Under the pieces are notes generated by a model. It was not told where the DNA came from. It did not search any database and saw nothing but the letters and a program-made list of their open reading frames with translations. From positions 33,381 to 97,380 of the forward strand of contig NZ_MSSV01000019.1 of NCBI RefSeq assembly GCF_002150505.1: a stretch of DNA of 64,000 nucleotides, written 5' to 3'. The first letter of the stretch is position 1. Each line of letters begins with the position of its first letter. Made by a program: the position numbers and the translations under genes. The DNA comes from Algoriphagus ratkowskyi (GTDB lineage: Bacteria > Bacteroidota > Bacteroidia > Cytophagales > Cyclobacteriaceae). Of the stretch, positions 26,627 to 33,283 are shown piece by piece.

Positions 26627-28139
26627 AGAAGGCTTTGAGGATCATTTGAACCGAAAAGCCAAAGAGGCTAAAGAAACTACTTCAAAGCCACATGAGGAGA
26701 TTTTAAAACAAATCCTTAACGAAATCGAGCCTATCGATTTTGACGAGAGAGCAAAAGAAGGATTGAAAAATAGACTTAAAGTCTCCGGGTTAAGCATAGA
26801 AGAAAAGGAAAAGATCCATGAACTTCTAGAAAAATTAAAGTTGAGCGAAAAGCACTTTCTTATTTTGACCATTGATGAAATAATCAATTTGGCTAAAAGA
26901 AAAAACTGGGGAATATGTAAGAATCAGGCGTTTGTCTATTTGTATAATGGAACCCATTGGAAAACCATTGATGAAAAGGAGTTTGAAAAGTTTCTTGGTG
27001 AAGCCTCCGAAAAAATGGGAGTTGGCAGATTTACAGCTCAATACTTTCAATTTCGGGAGAAGCTATTTAAGCAATTTACTTCGACCGGATATTTACCAGC
27101 CCCGATTAAATCAAAAGATAAGGTCCTAATTAACTTAGAGAACGGAACCTTTGAAATATGCGATAACCCTATTTTAAGGCCGTTTGACCCCTCCGATTTT
27201 ATGAGGTATCAATTGCCCTTTGCGTACGATAAAAGAGCCACAGCGCCAAAATTTGAGGTTTTTATTAACAGGGTTTTGCCTGAAAGAGATAAACAAAAAG
27301 TCCTTTGCGAGTACCTAGGTTATATTTTTATTTCGACCCGGAAATTAAAACTCGAAAAAGTCCTTTTCCTATACGGCACCGGAGCAAATGGCAAGTCGGT
27401 GATTTATGACATTATCCGGGCCTTATTGGGAAATCAAAATACAAGTGAATACTCTTTACAAACCCTGACCGATGCGAAAGGATACGAACGGGCGCAAATA
27501 GCGGACAAGCTTGTAAACTATGCAACCGAAATAAATGGTAAACTGGAAAGCTCAAAATTTAAGTCTTTGGCCTCCGGGGAACCGATGGAAGCCCGTTTGC
27601 CTTATCGAGATCCTTTTATCATTGAGGATTATGCCAAATTGATTTTCAATACTAATGAACTCCCAAAGGAAGTGGAATTTACCCACGGGTTTTTTAGGAG
27701 GTTTTTGATTATTCCATTTGAGGTAACCATTCCCGAAAAGGATCAAAACAAGGGACTAGCAAGCGAGATAATCAATGAGGAATTACCGGGCGTGTTTAAT
27801 TGGATTTTGACCGGATTAAACAGGCTAATGACAAACGGGAGATTTTCAGAAAGCCCTTCTATAGATAAAGCCCTTGAAGGATTTAAAACTGAATCCGATA
27901 CGGTAAAACGGTTTTTAGAGGAGGAAGCTTATTTGCCTGACTTAGAAAACAAAATCCTACTCAAAGACCTATATCCTAGGTATAAAGAATTTGCTTTTGA
28001 GGATGGAAATAAGATACTATCAAAATCCAATTTCAAAAAGCGATTAGAACTTAATAAGATCCAAGTCAAGCGAGAAAGCGAAGGATGGCAGGTTTACATT
28101 TCACAAAATCAAAGTGTATATGGAGCCTCTAAATTTTGA
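26610..28139 (+). CDS. P4-type primase/helicase (SF3 helicase)
   Basis: Counted from ATG 26610 the protein has 509 residues. The C-terminal two thirds form a phage/plasmid P4-family SF3 helicase. Walker A is GTGANGKS (residues 256-263), and motif C is in KLIFNTNELP, followed by an arginine-finger region GFFRRFLIIPF. A D5-type N-terminal helical domain precedes it. The N-terminal ~110 residues are charged and helical, without a recognisable primase active site, so priming may come from the neighbouring gene. It would unwind the element's replication origin in the cytoplasm. A longer start at 26550 is possible, but it overlaps the small membrane protein by 77 bp; 26610 gives the more usual short overlap. 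It overlaps the next gene by 20 bp. Confidence 0.9.
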   Translation: MKNINKEGFEDHLNRKAKEAKETTSKPHEEILKQILNEIEPIDFDERAKEGLKNRLKVSGLSIEEKEKIHELLEKLKLSEKHFLILTIDEIINLAKRKNWGICKNQAFVYLYNGTHWKTIDEKEFEKFLGEASEKMGVGRFTAQYFQFREKLFKQFTSTGYLPAPIKSKDKVLINLENGTFEICDNPILRPFDPSDFMRYQLPFAYDKRATAPKFEVFINRVLPERDKQKVLCEYLGYIFISTRKLKLEKVLFLYGTGANGKSVIYDIIRALLGNQNTSEYSLQTLTDAKGYERAQIADKLVNYATEINGKLESSKFKSLASGEPMEARLPYRDPFIIEDYAKLIFNTNELPKEVEFTHGFFRRFLIIPFEVTIPEKDQNKGLASEIINEELPGVFNWILTGLNRLMTNGRFSESPSIDKALEGFKTESDTVKRFLEEEAYLPDLENKILLKDLYPRYKEFAFEDGNKILSKSNFKKRLELNKIQVKRESEGWQVYISQNQSVYGASKF

Positions 28140-29298
28140 AAAGAGACGGTTTAATTCGGCACCTCTTTGCCCGTGTGGGAAATCAAATCGGGATGGAAAG
28201 TTTGCACCATACAAAGGATATCACGATAAAGGATTTTGTCATTCATGCGGTGAAAAATTCATGCCTGAAATAGACACAATTGAGGACTTGGAAAAGGGCG
28301 ATAAAAGGCTCTTTTCACCTCCTCCTCCAAAGCCTGTTTCTTTTATAGATCCTGGAATCTTGAAAGCCTCATTGAGTGCCTACGATAAAAATAATTTCGT
28401 TTCGTTTCTCAAATCTACCTTTGGCGAAGGCCTGACTAAGGAGGCGGTGGAGGCCTACAAAATAGGCACCTCTAAGGCTCGACCGGGCGCAAATGTGTTT
28501 TGGTATGTGGATGAAAGGCAAAGAGTAAGAAGCGGTAAAATAATGCTTTACGATGCCACCACGGGAAAGAGAGATAAGGAATTTAATTCTTGGAGTCATT
28601 CCCGGTTAAAATTGGATGACTTCCATCTGAAGCTTTGCTTTTTTGGGGACCACCTCCTTAAATCAAATCCCTCAAAAATTGTGGGAATAGTAGAAAGCGA
28701 AAAGACAGCTATCATTTCAAGTTTACTTTTCCCTGACTTGGTTTGGCTTGCAAGTGGAGGAAAAGGAAACCTAAATCCTTACAAATTTAACAGCTTAAAA
28801 AAACGAACCGTTCTGCTTTTTCCCGACCTGACAAAGCCGGGAGATAAAAAGAACTGTTTTGAATTATGGTCAGAGGAGGTGGAGCGGATCAAAGGATTTA
28901 TTCCGGGCCATTTTGAGGTATCCGATTATTTCGAAAGCAAAGCAACGGATCAGGAAAAGGAATCGTGTTTTGATCTAGCGGACTTTATTCTTTTGAATAA
29001 TTGGAGTCCAAAAAAAGAAAGAATTGAGGCTTTACAAAAACCTCTAATTGAAAATGAGATAAAAACGAATGAAGGACATGAAGCAAATGACGCCTCCACA
29101 AAACCTTTTATTTCAGAGGATAAGGATTATATCAGTCAGCTATCTTTTGAAAATGGATTGCTTATGAATGGAATGGGATACCCGGCTGAATGGGATTTGT
29201 CCGCAAGTTATACAGAAAAGAAAACCAATGATTTTATCCGTATGGCAGTAAAGAATCCAAACTTAATTCGTTTGAAAGAGATCTTTGAATTAGAATAA
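28120..29298 (+). CDS. Zinc-ribbon / Toprim-like primase-associated protein (DUF6371-like)
   Basis: This 392-residue protein starts with a zinc ribbon, CPCGKSNRDGKF...FCHSCGEKF. After a linker comes an alpha/beta region with Toprim-like motifs, VGIVESEKTAIISSLLF (acidic E in the first strand) and VLLFPDLTKPG. The arrangement matches DUF6371-type proteins of Bacteroidetes mobile elements. It probably supplies primase-related activity for the SF3 helicase encoded just upstream; this split of primase and helicase is inferred from context. ATG 28120 is preferred over a GTG two codons earlier. The C-terminal ~110 residues contain acidic low-complexity sequence (NEIKTNEGHEANDASTK) and a final conserved-looking block (GMGYPAEWDLS) that may be an interaction site. 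Confidence 0.82.
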   Translation: MEPLNFEKRRFNSAPLCPCGKSNRDGKFAPYKGYHDKGFCHSCGEKFMPEIDTIEDLEKGDKRLFSPPPPKPVSFIDPGILKASLSAYDKNNFVSFLKSTFGEGLTKEAVEAYKIGTSKARPGANVFWYVDERQRVRSGKIMLYDATTGKRDKEFNSWSHSRLKLDDFHLKLCFFGDHLLKSNPSKIVGIVESEKTAIISSLLFPDLVWLASGGKGNLNPYKFNSLKKRTVLLFPDLTKPGDKKNCFELWSEEVERIKGFIPGHFEVSDYFESKATDQEKESCFDLADFILLNNWSPKKERIEALQKPLIENEIKTNEGHEANDASTKPFISEDKDYISQLSFENGLLMNGMGYPAEWDLSASYTEKKTNDFIRMAVKNPNLIRLKEIFELE

Positions 29299-29316
29299 AT
29301 ACTATAAAATTAAAAC

Positions 29317-30342
29317 TCAAGGATACCCAAACCATTTAACTTTTTTATATTGTTCAAGTTCACCCCAAATTTCACTTTTTTTGACAAGTTCCTTTTCAAT
29401 TTCTTTAATAATAATTTCACCAATATTATTGATCCTTAAGGCCTCGCCTAAGAAAAAATTTAGGTTTGGCTTTGTTACATCGTTTATAAACCTTTCAGTT
29501 ATTTTGTCAAAATTTGATAAATAATCCAAGGTTAATTCTTTGATTAACCTTAAAATATCTGTTGAAAGAACTAAATCAATTTTAGGATTTGAATAAGACT
29601 TGATTTTAGAAATAATCGCTTGATTTGAGGAAATTTCGATTTGATACGATCCAAAAAATGTTTCGAAACTAAAGGTCTTGTTATTTGAAAGTTCTAATAA
29701 ATCGAACTTAAGTTCATTTAATAAGTGGTCACTCTTTACCGTGAGATAAAAACCAGATTTTGGTTTTCTCATTGACCTAAAAATTAAATGAAAATCCAAG
29801 GCAGAAATCACACTTCCTTTCTTTTTAAATGATCCTTCTAAATTTATCCCATTTAATTTTTTAAGATTGTAATTATAAATAAAGTTTTTTATTGTGTAGA
29901 AGTGAAATAAGTCATATTCAAGCCAAAAAATAGGCCGTTTGTTAAGTATGTATAATTCCTTTTTTTCAGGATTTTTCTTTGCTAATCGATCCATAGAATC
30001 AGCACTTAGCTTGACTCCCTCCTTAAGAGACAATTTTTTTGGATAGTTTGATTCATCAAAAGATTTTGATTTCTTAATCAAATAGATTCCTAAATCAAGA
30101 TCATTTTTAAAATACCCCAAAAGCATCCAAAAAAAATGAAGTTCTCCACTTGGACAAGACACACCCGAGGATGAAACAAAATCTTCAATTCTTGTCCCTA
30201 AAGTTGGAGCCCTTTCCAAATCTTTAATTTTACTTTCTATTCTATTTTCTGAAAGGAAATAATAAATTTCCTCCATTCCATAAGAACTAAAAGCTCCCAA
30301 ATTTTTTCCTGTTTTTGCTTTCTTATTAAAAAATCCAAACAT
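29317..30342 (-). CDS. Unknown cytoplasmic cargo protein of the element
   Basis: I do not recognise this 341-residue protein. It is the only long minus-strand gene in the left three quarters of the element. ATG 30342 (MFGFFNKKAKTGK) is chosen because a longer start at 30444 would run through the 17-bp palindrome and into the divergent gene. There is no signal peptide or membrane helix. The N-terminal half has a hydrophobic helical cluster (SGELHFFWMLLGYFKNDLDLGIYLI) and the C-terminal half is mixed alpha/beta with an amphipathic helix pair (LDYLSNFDKITERFI). Very high AT content and isolation on the opposite strand fit cargo or an accessory gene of recent origin. It could be an anti-phage or phage-interference gene, but nothing in the sequence proves that. 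Confidence 0.65.
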   Translation of the reverse strand: MFGFFNKKAKTGKNLGAFSSYGMEEIYYFLSENRIESKIKDLERAPTLGTRIEDFVSSSGVSCPSGELHFFWMLLGYFKNDLDLGIYLIKKSKSFDESNYPKKLSLKEGVKLSADSMDRLAKKNPEKKELYILNKRPIFWLEYDLFHFYTIKNFIYNYNLKKLNGINLEGSFKKKGSVISALDFHLIFRSMRKPKSGFYLTVKSDHLLNELKFDLLELSNNKTFSFETFFGSYQIEISSNQAIISKIKSYSNPKIDLVLSTDILRLIKELTLDYLSNFDKITERFINDVTKPNLNFFLGEALRINNIGEIIIKEIEKELVKKSEIWGELEQYKKVKWFGYP

Positions 30343-30367
30343 GACAACTAATTTTAAATGAGTAGAT

Positions 30368-30384
30368 TTCCGTAAATTACGGAA
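30368..30384. promoter_or_regulatory. 17-bp palindromic operator candidate
   Basis: TTCCGTAA-A-TTACGGAA is a perfect 8+1+8 inverted repeat centred between the divergent starts at 30342 (minus) and 30399 (plus). Its position suggests a binding site for a dimeric repressor controlling both genes. Confidence 0.55.
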
Positions 30385-30398
30385 TAAATACGGGAGGA

Positions 30399-30683
30399 AT
30401 GGCAAAGTTTGAAAAAGGAAATCCGGGCAAACCAAAAGGAGCAAAAAACAAATCCACTCAATTAATGAGGGATCGGATACAGTCTCTTTTTGATGACAAT
30501 TTCGACAAGATCCAAGAGGATTTGGAAGCCTTGGAAGCTAAAGACAGACTTAAATTCCTGACTGATTTAATGCCGTATTTGATGCCAAAACTCCAAAGCA
30601 CCACATACAGCCAAAAGATTGATTTGGACAGCATGGAGGAAGCGGAATTGGATATCTTAATAAATCATATTATCAATGAATAA
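30399..30683 (+). CDS. DUF5681-like small protein (possible small-terminase-type)
   Basis: This 94-residue protein starts with the FEKGNPGKPKGAKNK motif characteristic of DUF5681-type proteins, a basic segment that may bind DNA. A helical body (DNFDKIQEDLEALEAKDRLKFL) and a short LMPYLMPKLQS block follow. In Bacteroidetes phages proteins with this beginning are often found next to the large terminase, which suggests a small-terminase-like role (from memory). No large terminase is present in this element. If the role is right, a helper phage might package the element. The sequence CGGGAGGA ends one base before the ATG, an unusually strong but close ribosome-binding site for this genome. It overlaps the next gene by 8 bp. 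Confidence 0.75.
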   Translation: MAKFEKGNPGKPKGAKNKSTQLMRDRIQSLFDDNFDKIQEDLEALEAKDRLKFLTDLMPYLMPKLQSTTYSQKIDLDSMEEAELDILINHIINE

Positions 30684-30900
30684 TGAATTTAAGAAAGCCG
30701 TTTTGATAGCTTTAAGACAAAGAGAAATTTCAAAGGTGGAGGCTAAAGCTTTATTCCGGTCAAATGGAAAAATCAATTTGGACCTATCCACTAAAAGCAC
30801 CGGAACGGATCAGTCTCAAATCAAAATATTGGAAAGAGTACATTATTTAAGGCCATATTTTCAGAATATCATTACTTTGGGAAATGGATCGAGGCCTTAA
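30676..30900 (+). CDS. Small element protein, paralogue A of three
   Basis: This 74-residue protein has no family that I can name. Its N-terminal helix (KKAVLIALRQREISKVEAKAL) resembles the same region of the next two genes, so the three look like diverged tandem duplicates. It overlaps the DUF5681-like gene by 8 bp and the following paralogue by 17 bp. It has no cysteines, signal peptide or membrane segment. Confidence 0.65.
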   Translation: MNNEFKKAVLIALRQREISKVEAKALFRSNGKINLDLSTKSTGTDQSQIKILERVHYLRPYFQNIITLGNGSRP

Positions 30901-31111
30901 AATCAATTTCAGAAAAGAAGTATTAAAAGCACTCCACAAAGAAATCATAAATCGAGTGGAGGCAAAGGAATGTCTCAATAGTAAGTATGGAAATTCAGAA
31001 CTTCCTTTATTCTTTGATTTTGAGCCAAACGATCCTTTGAAAGCCTACATTGAAGGAATGGAGAAAATGAATTTAATTTTGCCTTTATTCCGATTAAATG
31101 ATAGTATCTAA
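30884..31111 (+). CDS. Small element protein, paralogue B of three
   Basis: This 75-residue protein shares with paralogue A the pattern [RK]K-x-VL-x-AL followed by I-x-x-VEAKE (RKEVLKALHKEIINRVEAKE). Its C-terminal half differs (ELPLFFDFEPNDPLKAYIEG). It overlaps A by 17 bp and C by 14 bp, so expression of the three must be coupled. Function unknown. Confidence 0.65.
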   Translation: MDRGLKINFRKEVLKALHKEIINRVEAKECLNSKYGNSELPLFFDFEPNDPLKAYIEGMEKMNLILPLFRLNDSI

Positions 31112-31316
31112 AAATGAAAAAGCCCGGATCTTAGAGGCCTATTTCGAAAAATCAATTTCCAAAGGTGAAATGGAAAAGTTATTGCAGGAAGGTATTACAA
31201 TTCCACCGATTGATTGGGTTTACTCTAATGAGGATGACAAGTTGAAGAAGGAGCAAAGGAGGCAATTGATTGAAAAGGTTTTTAAAGTTTCTTTTCCAAA
31301 GATTGAGTGGGTATGA
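31098..31316 (+). CDS. Small element protein, paralogue C of three
   Basis: This 72-residue protein keeps the weak N-terminal similarity (KARILEAYFEKSISKGEMEKL) and has a C-terminal half PPIDWVYSNEDDKLKKEQRR that recurs in a broken copy at about 32123-32317. It ends the operon that starts at 30399; a hairpin follows. No enzymatic motif is visible. The presence of an eroding relative nearby shows that this family duplicates within the element. Confidence 0.65.
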   Translation: MIVSKNEKARILEAYFEKSISKGEMEKLLQEGITIPPIDWVYSNEDDKLKKEQRRQLIEKVFKVSFPKIEWV

Positions 31317-31321
31317 AACTT

Positions 31322-31352
31322 AAATGGGCATAGTCAATGACCACGCCCATTT
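31322..31352. terminator. Hairpin between convergent genes
   Basis: An 8-bp stem AAATGGGC / GCCCATTT encloses a 15-nt loop 6 bp after the stop of paralogue C. T-runs are short on both sides, so it is a plausible weak bidirectional terminator for the plus-strand small-gene operon and the minus-strand lipoprotein. Confidence 0.45.
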
Positions 31353-31431
31353 TAAAGATAATTTTATTTAGATTTCATGCTTTTCAGAGCCTTTAGTACC
31401 TATCAAGTATTTTTTTTATAAAGAGGTAAAT

Positions 31432-31929
31432 TTACCACTCAGAAGTTGACTTACCTTTCATCCTGCTTTGAAAATCTTCTACTAAATTAGATGTAGTTTT
31501 ATCAAACATTTGAATCGTATATCCATATTCATTACCCATGCTTGACTGAGAATAAAAGCCACTACTAGGTGGGTCAATCTCAATTCTGATTTTATTATCT
31601 CTTGCCCTTATTGTAATAATGGCGTGCAATGGATCTGTTGAAGACACATAAGGACTTGTACTAACAGAACCTGCCTTTAAAAGATATTTGCCTTTAACTG
31701 TGCCAGATTCTTTATCTGTGAATTGAATTACGCTTGTAGCATCATTGAAGGCCTCTACCATCCATTCATTTGCTAAGACATAATTATCATTTTTGTCAAG
31801 CCCATTTTCAAAGGTTGCAATTTTCGGTGATGGAGATTGCTGGATATTTTTAGTCCCTAAACAGGAAGTCAAAATAAATGGAATCAATATGCAGATACTT
31901 GGAATTAAAATCTTTTTCATAAAAGTCAT
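31432..31929 (-). CDS. DUF4468-like lipoprotein
   Basis: This 165-residue protein begins with a lipoprotein signal (ICILIPFILTSC, lipobox LTSC), so it should be anchored to a membrane outside the cytoplasm. The mature domain has the strand pattern of DUF4468-type proteins, a TBP-like fold common in Bacteroidetes: NEWMVEAFNDATSVIQFTD, GTVKGKYLLK, AIITIRARDNKIRIEI. The function of the family is unknown. It is element cargo, transcribed towards the small-gene operon, and may be functionally paired with the secreted protein at 32401-32931. Confidence 0.75.
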   Translation of the reverse strand: MTFMKKILIPSICILIPFILTSCLGTKNIQQSPSPKIATFENGLDKNDNYVLANEWMVEAFNDATSVIQFTDKESGTVKGKYLLKAGSVSTSPYVSSTDPLHAIITIRARDNKIRIEIDPPSSGFYSQSSMGNEYGYTIQMFDKTTSNLVEDFQSRMKGKSTSEW

Positions 31930-32122
31930 TTAAATTATTAAAGAATGATTGAAGTATTAAAGAATTATTATTTGAATCTATTAAAAGTAAAAATCAAAAC
32001 CAACTATCAAATCAAATAAGTTAATTGTAGAATAAAATTTCCATAATTAGTTCAAAGAGTAACAATAGTTACTTAACCCTAAGCTTCTTCTTATCCGAGA
32101 ATCCGTTGTTAATATCCATAAA

Positions 32123-32317
32123 AGTATTCTTAGAGCTAACTTCGATAAGAAATTCAACAAACAAGAAAAGGAAGCGTTATTGATAGATAACATTGTAATA
32201 CCTCCTATTGAGTGGGTTTATTCATGTGAGGATGAGAAAATAAAAAAGGAAAAAAAAAGAGAATTGATTGAAAGGTTTTTGGGATTTCATTTCTATGGGT
32301 CGAATGGGTTTAATTAA
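32123..32317 (+). pseudogene. Broken copy of small paralogue C
   Basis: The frame reads SILRANFDKKFNKQEKEALL and then PPIEWVYSCEDEKIKKEKKR, clearly matching residues about 10-60 of paralogue C (31098-31316). The frame has no ATG upstream before a stop codon, and the end diverges (GFHFYGSNGFN), so it is a decayed duplicate. The remainder of 31930-32400 shows no gene. Confidence 0.7.
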
Positions 32318-32400
32318 CTTAAATCATAAAAGTATTTTAATCTTTTTTGAATTTTTTGTTACATATTCAAACCATAATTTAACGTTTTTAATTATTCATC

Positions 32401-32931
32401 ATGAAGAGCTTGATAGGTATTATAATTGCAATTTTTATTGCTGGAAGCTTAAAAGCTCAAGGGATCAATGGATTTGAAATTAATTCAGGAAAGCTTGAAT
32501 GGGTTAATGTTTACGAATCAACTATAACTCTCAATGAGGTTTTAGATATATTAAAAGAAAACGGTAAAATATCTAATATTGAAGAAGGTGAGGATAGGAT
32601 TATTGCTAGCATTTCAAAAGTTGAGGCAGATTATAAAGGTTTTGGGAAGAGTGAAATGTCTACCCCAATCTATATTGCGAGAAATTGGATTGAAGCAAAA
32701 CTAATAATAGAGTTTAAAGAGGATAAATACAGAGCCACTCTCAAAGATATTTTCTTATCTCAAATATATTCTGATCCATTAAGTCAGATGGGAGAAATGT
32801 CTACACTTGATTCTTATGCAATTTCATCAAAAAGCTTTAAAAGTAGTTTCACTAAATCCTCGTCAGAAATCCTTGATTTTACTTTCACTAAAGAATTCTA
32901 TTTTCAGAAGGATATAAATAAAGATTGGTAA
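32401..32931 (+). CDS. Secreted DUF4468-like protein
   Basis: This 176-residue protein has a signal peptide (LIGIIIAIFIAGSLKAQG) and no lipobox cysteine, so it is periplasmic or secreted. The mature region resembles the DUF4468 pattern: an N-terminal helix-strand unit (LNEVLDILKENGKISNIE), IIASISKVEADYKGFG, and the central strands ARNWIEAKLIIEFKEDKYRATLKDIFL. No active-site residues are evident. It is the last gene before attR, a position where integrating elements often carry passenger genes. It shares its probable family with the minus-strand lipoprotein at 31432-31929. Confidence in the family is moderate; export is clear. Confidence 0.7.
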   Translation: MKSLIGIIIAIFIAGSLKAQGINGFEINSGKLEWVNVYESTITLNEVLDILKENGKISNIEEGEDRIIASISKVEADYKGFGKSEMSTPIYIARNWIEAKLIIEFKEDKYRATLKDIFLSQIYSDPLSQMGEMSTLDSYAISSKSFKSSFTKSSSEILDFTFTKEFYFQKDINKDW

Positions 32932-33045
32932 AAATTTAAAACTAATTTGATATTACTTATTAATCAAAGTTGCTTTACCCTTGGCTTTCCCTTTTATAGT
33001 GAAGCCTTTTTTATGAATTATAAATACGCTAAGAGCGTGTTTTTA

Positions 33046-33063
33046 TGCAAATGGTGTGCAAAT
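33046..33063. repeat. Right-end copy of the 18-bp arm-type repeat
   Basis: TGCAAATGGTGTGCAAAT is an exact repeat, in the same orientation, of 23269-23286 at the other end of the element. It lies 45 bp inside attR. It contains two GCAAAT units 11 bp apart. Confidence 0.7.
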
Positions 33064-33067
33064 AAAA

Positions 33068-33099
33068 AAGCACTCACAAGAAAATTCTCGTAAGTGCTT
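33068..33099 (-). terminator. Terminator of the reconstituted tRNA gene
   Basis: On the minus strand AAGCACTTACGAGAA pairs with TTCTTGTGAGTGCTT (15-bp stem with two G-U pairs) and is followed by a T-run. It lies 10 bp past the tRNA 3' end but inside the element, so the element supplies a replacement terminator for the tRNA that it split from its own. Confidence 0.75.
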
Positions 33100-33108
33100 G
33101 ATTACTAG

Positions 33109-33155
33109 GTGGGCCCACTTGGAATCGAACCAAGCACCTACTGATTATGAGTCAG
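33109..33155. repeat. attR: 47-bp repeat within the tRNA gene
   Basis: These 47 bp equal 23102-23148 exactly. They form the 3' part of the intact tRNA at 33110-33183, so integration kept the tRNA functional, as is normal for tRNA-targeting tyrosine integrases. Confidence 0.9.
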
Positions 33156-33183
33156 TTGCTCTAACCGAATGAGCTATAGGCCC
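33110..33183 (-). tRNA. tRNA-Met (or Ile2), anticodon CAU
   Basis: The 74-nt gene folds into a standard cloverleaf. The acceptor stem is GGGCCTA/TGGGCCC with discriminator A, the D arm is GCTC/GAGC, the anticodon stem is ACTGA/TCAGT with loop CTCATAA (anticodon CAT), and the T arm is CTTGG-TTCGATT-CCAAG. CCA is not encoded. The CAU anticodon may read Met or, if lysidine-modified, Ile AUA; I cannot separate these by eye. It is the integration site of the element on its 3' side. Confidence 0.95.
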
Positions 33184-33283
33184 TTTTCCAAATTCCTTAA
33201 TTTTGAGCTTGTATGTCTCTAAACCTTGGTTTTCGGAGTGCAATGTTACATATTTGAATGCAAATACACAACCAATATTACGA

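Larger units (their letters stand above)
23149..33155. mobile_element. Integrative element in tRNA(CAU), satellite-like
   Basis: The element is bounded by the 47-bp attL/attR repeats and carries a tyrosine integrase reading inward from the left end. It also carries an excisionase-like HTH protein, an SF3 helicase, a Toprim/zinc-ribbon protein, a DUF5681-like protein, overlapping small paralogues and two secreted cargo proteins. The sequence looks more AT-rich than the flanking core genes. There is no recognisable relaxase, conjugation gene, capsid, portal or large terminase gene. That gene set fits a phage satellite or a small mobilised island better than a conjugative element or a complete prophage. 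The type is my inference; the boundaries are read directly. Confidence 0.85.

Noticed and set aside
30343..30444. N-terminal extension of the minus-strand cargo gene
   Set aside because: It would cross the palindromic operator and enter the divergent DUF5681-like gene; the ATG at 30342 is the better start.
23149..33108. Conjugative or mobilizable transposon
   Set aside because: No relaxase, MobC, coupling protein or Tra gene pattern was seen in any of the element's proteins.
33203..33283. N-terminal extension of the HAD hydrolase
   Set aside because: The extra 27 residues do not fit the family and would overlap the tRNA promoter region; ATG 33284 gives the normal start.
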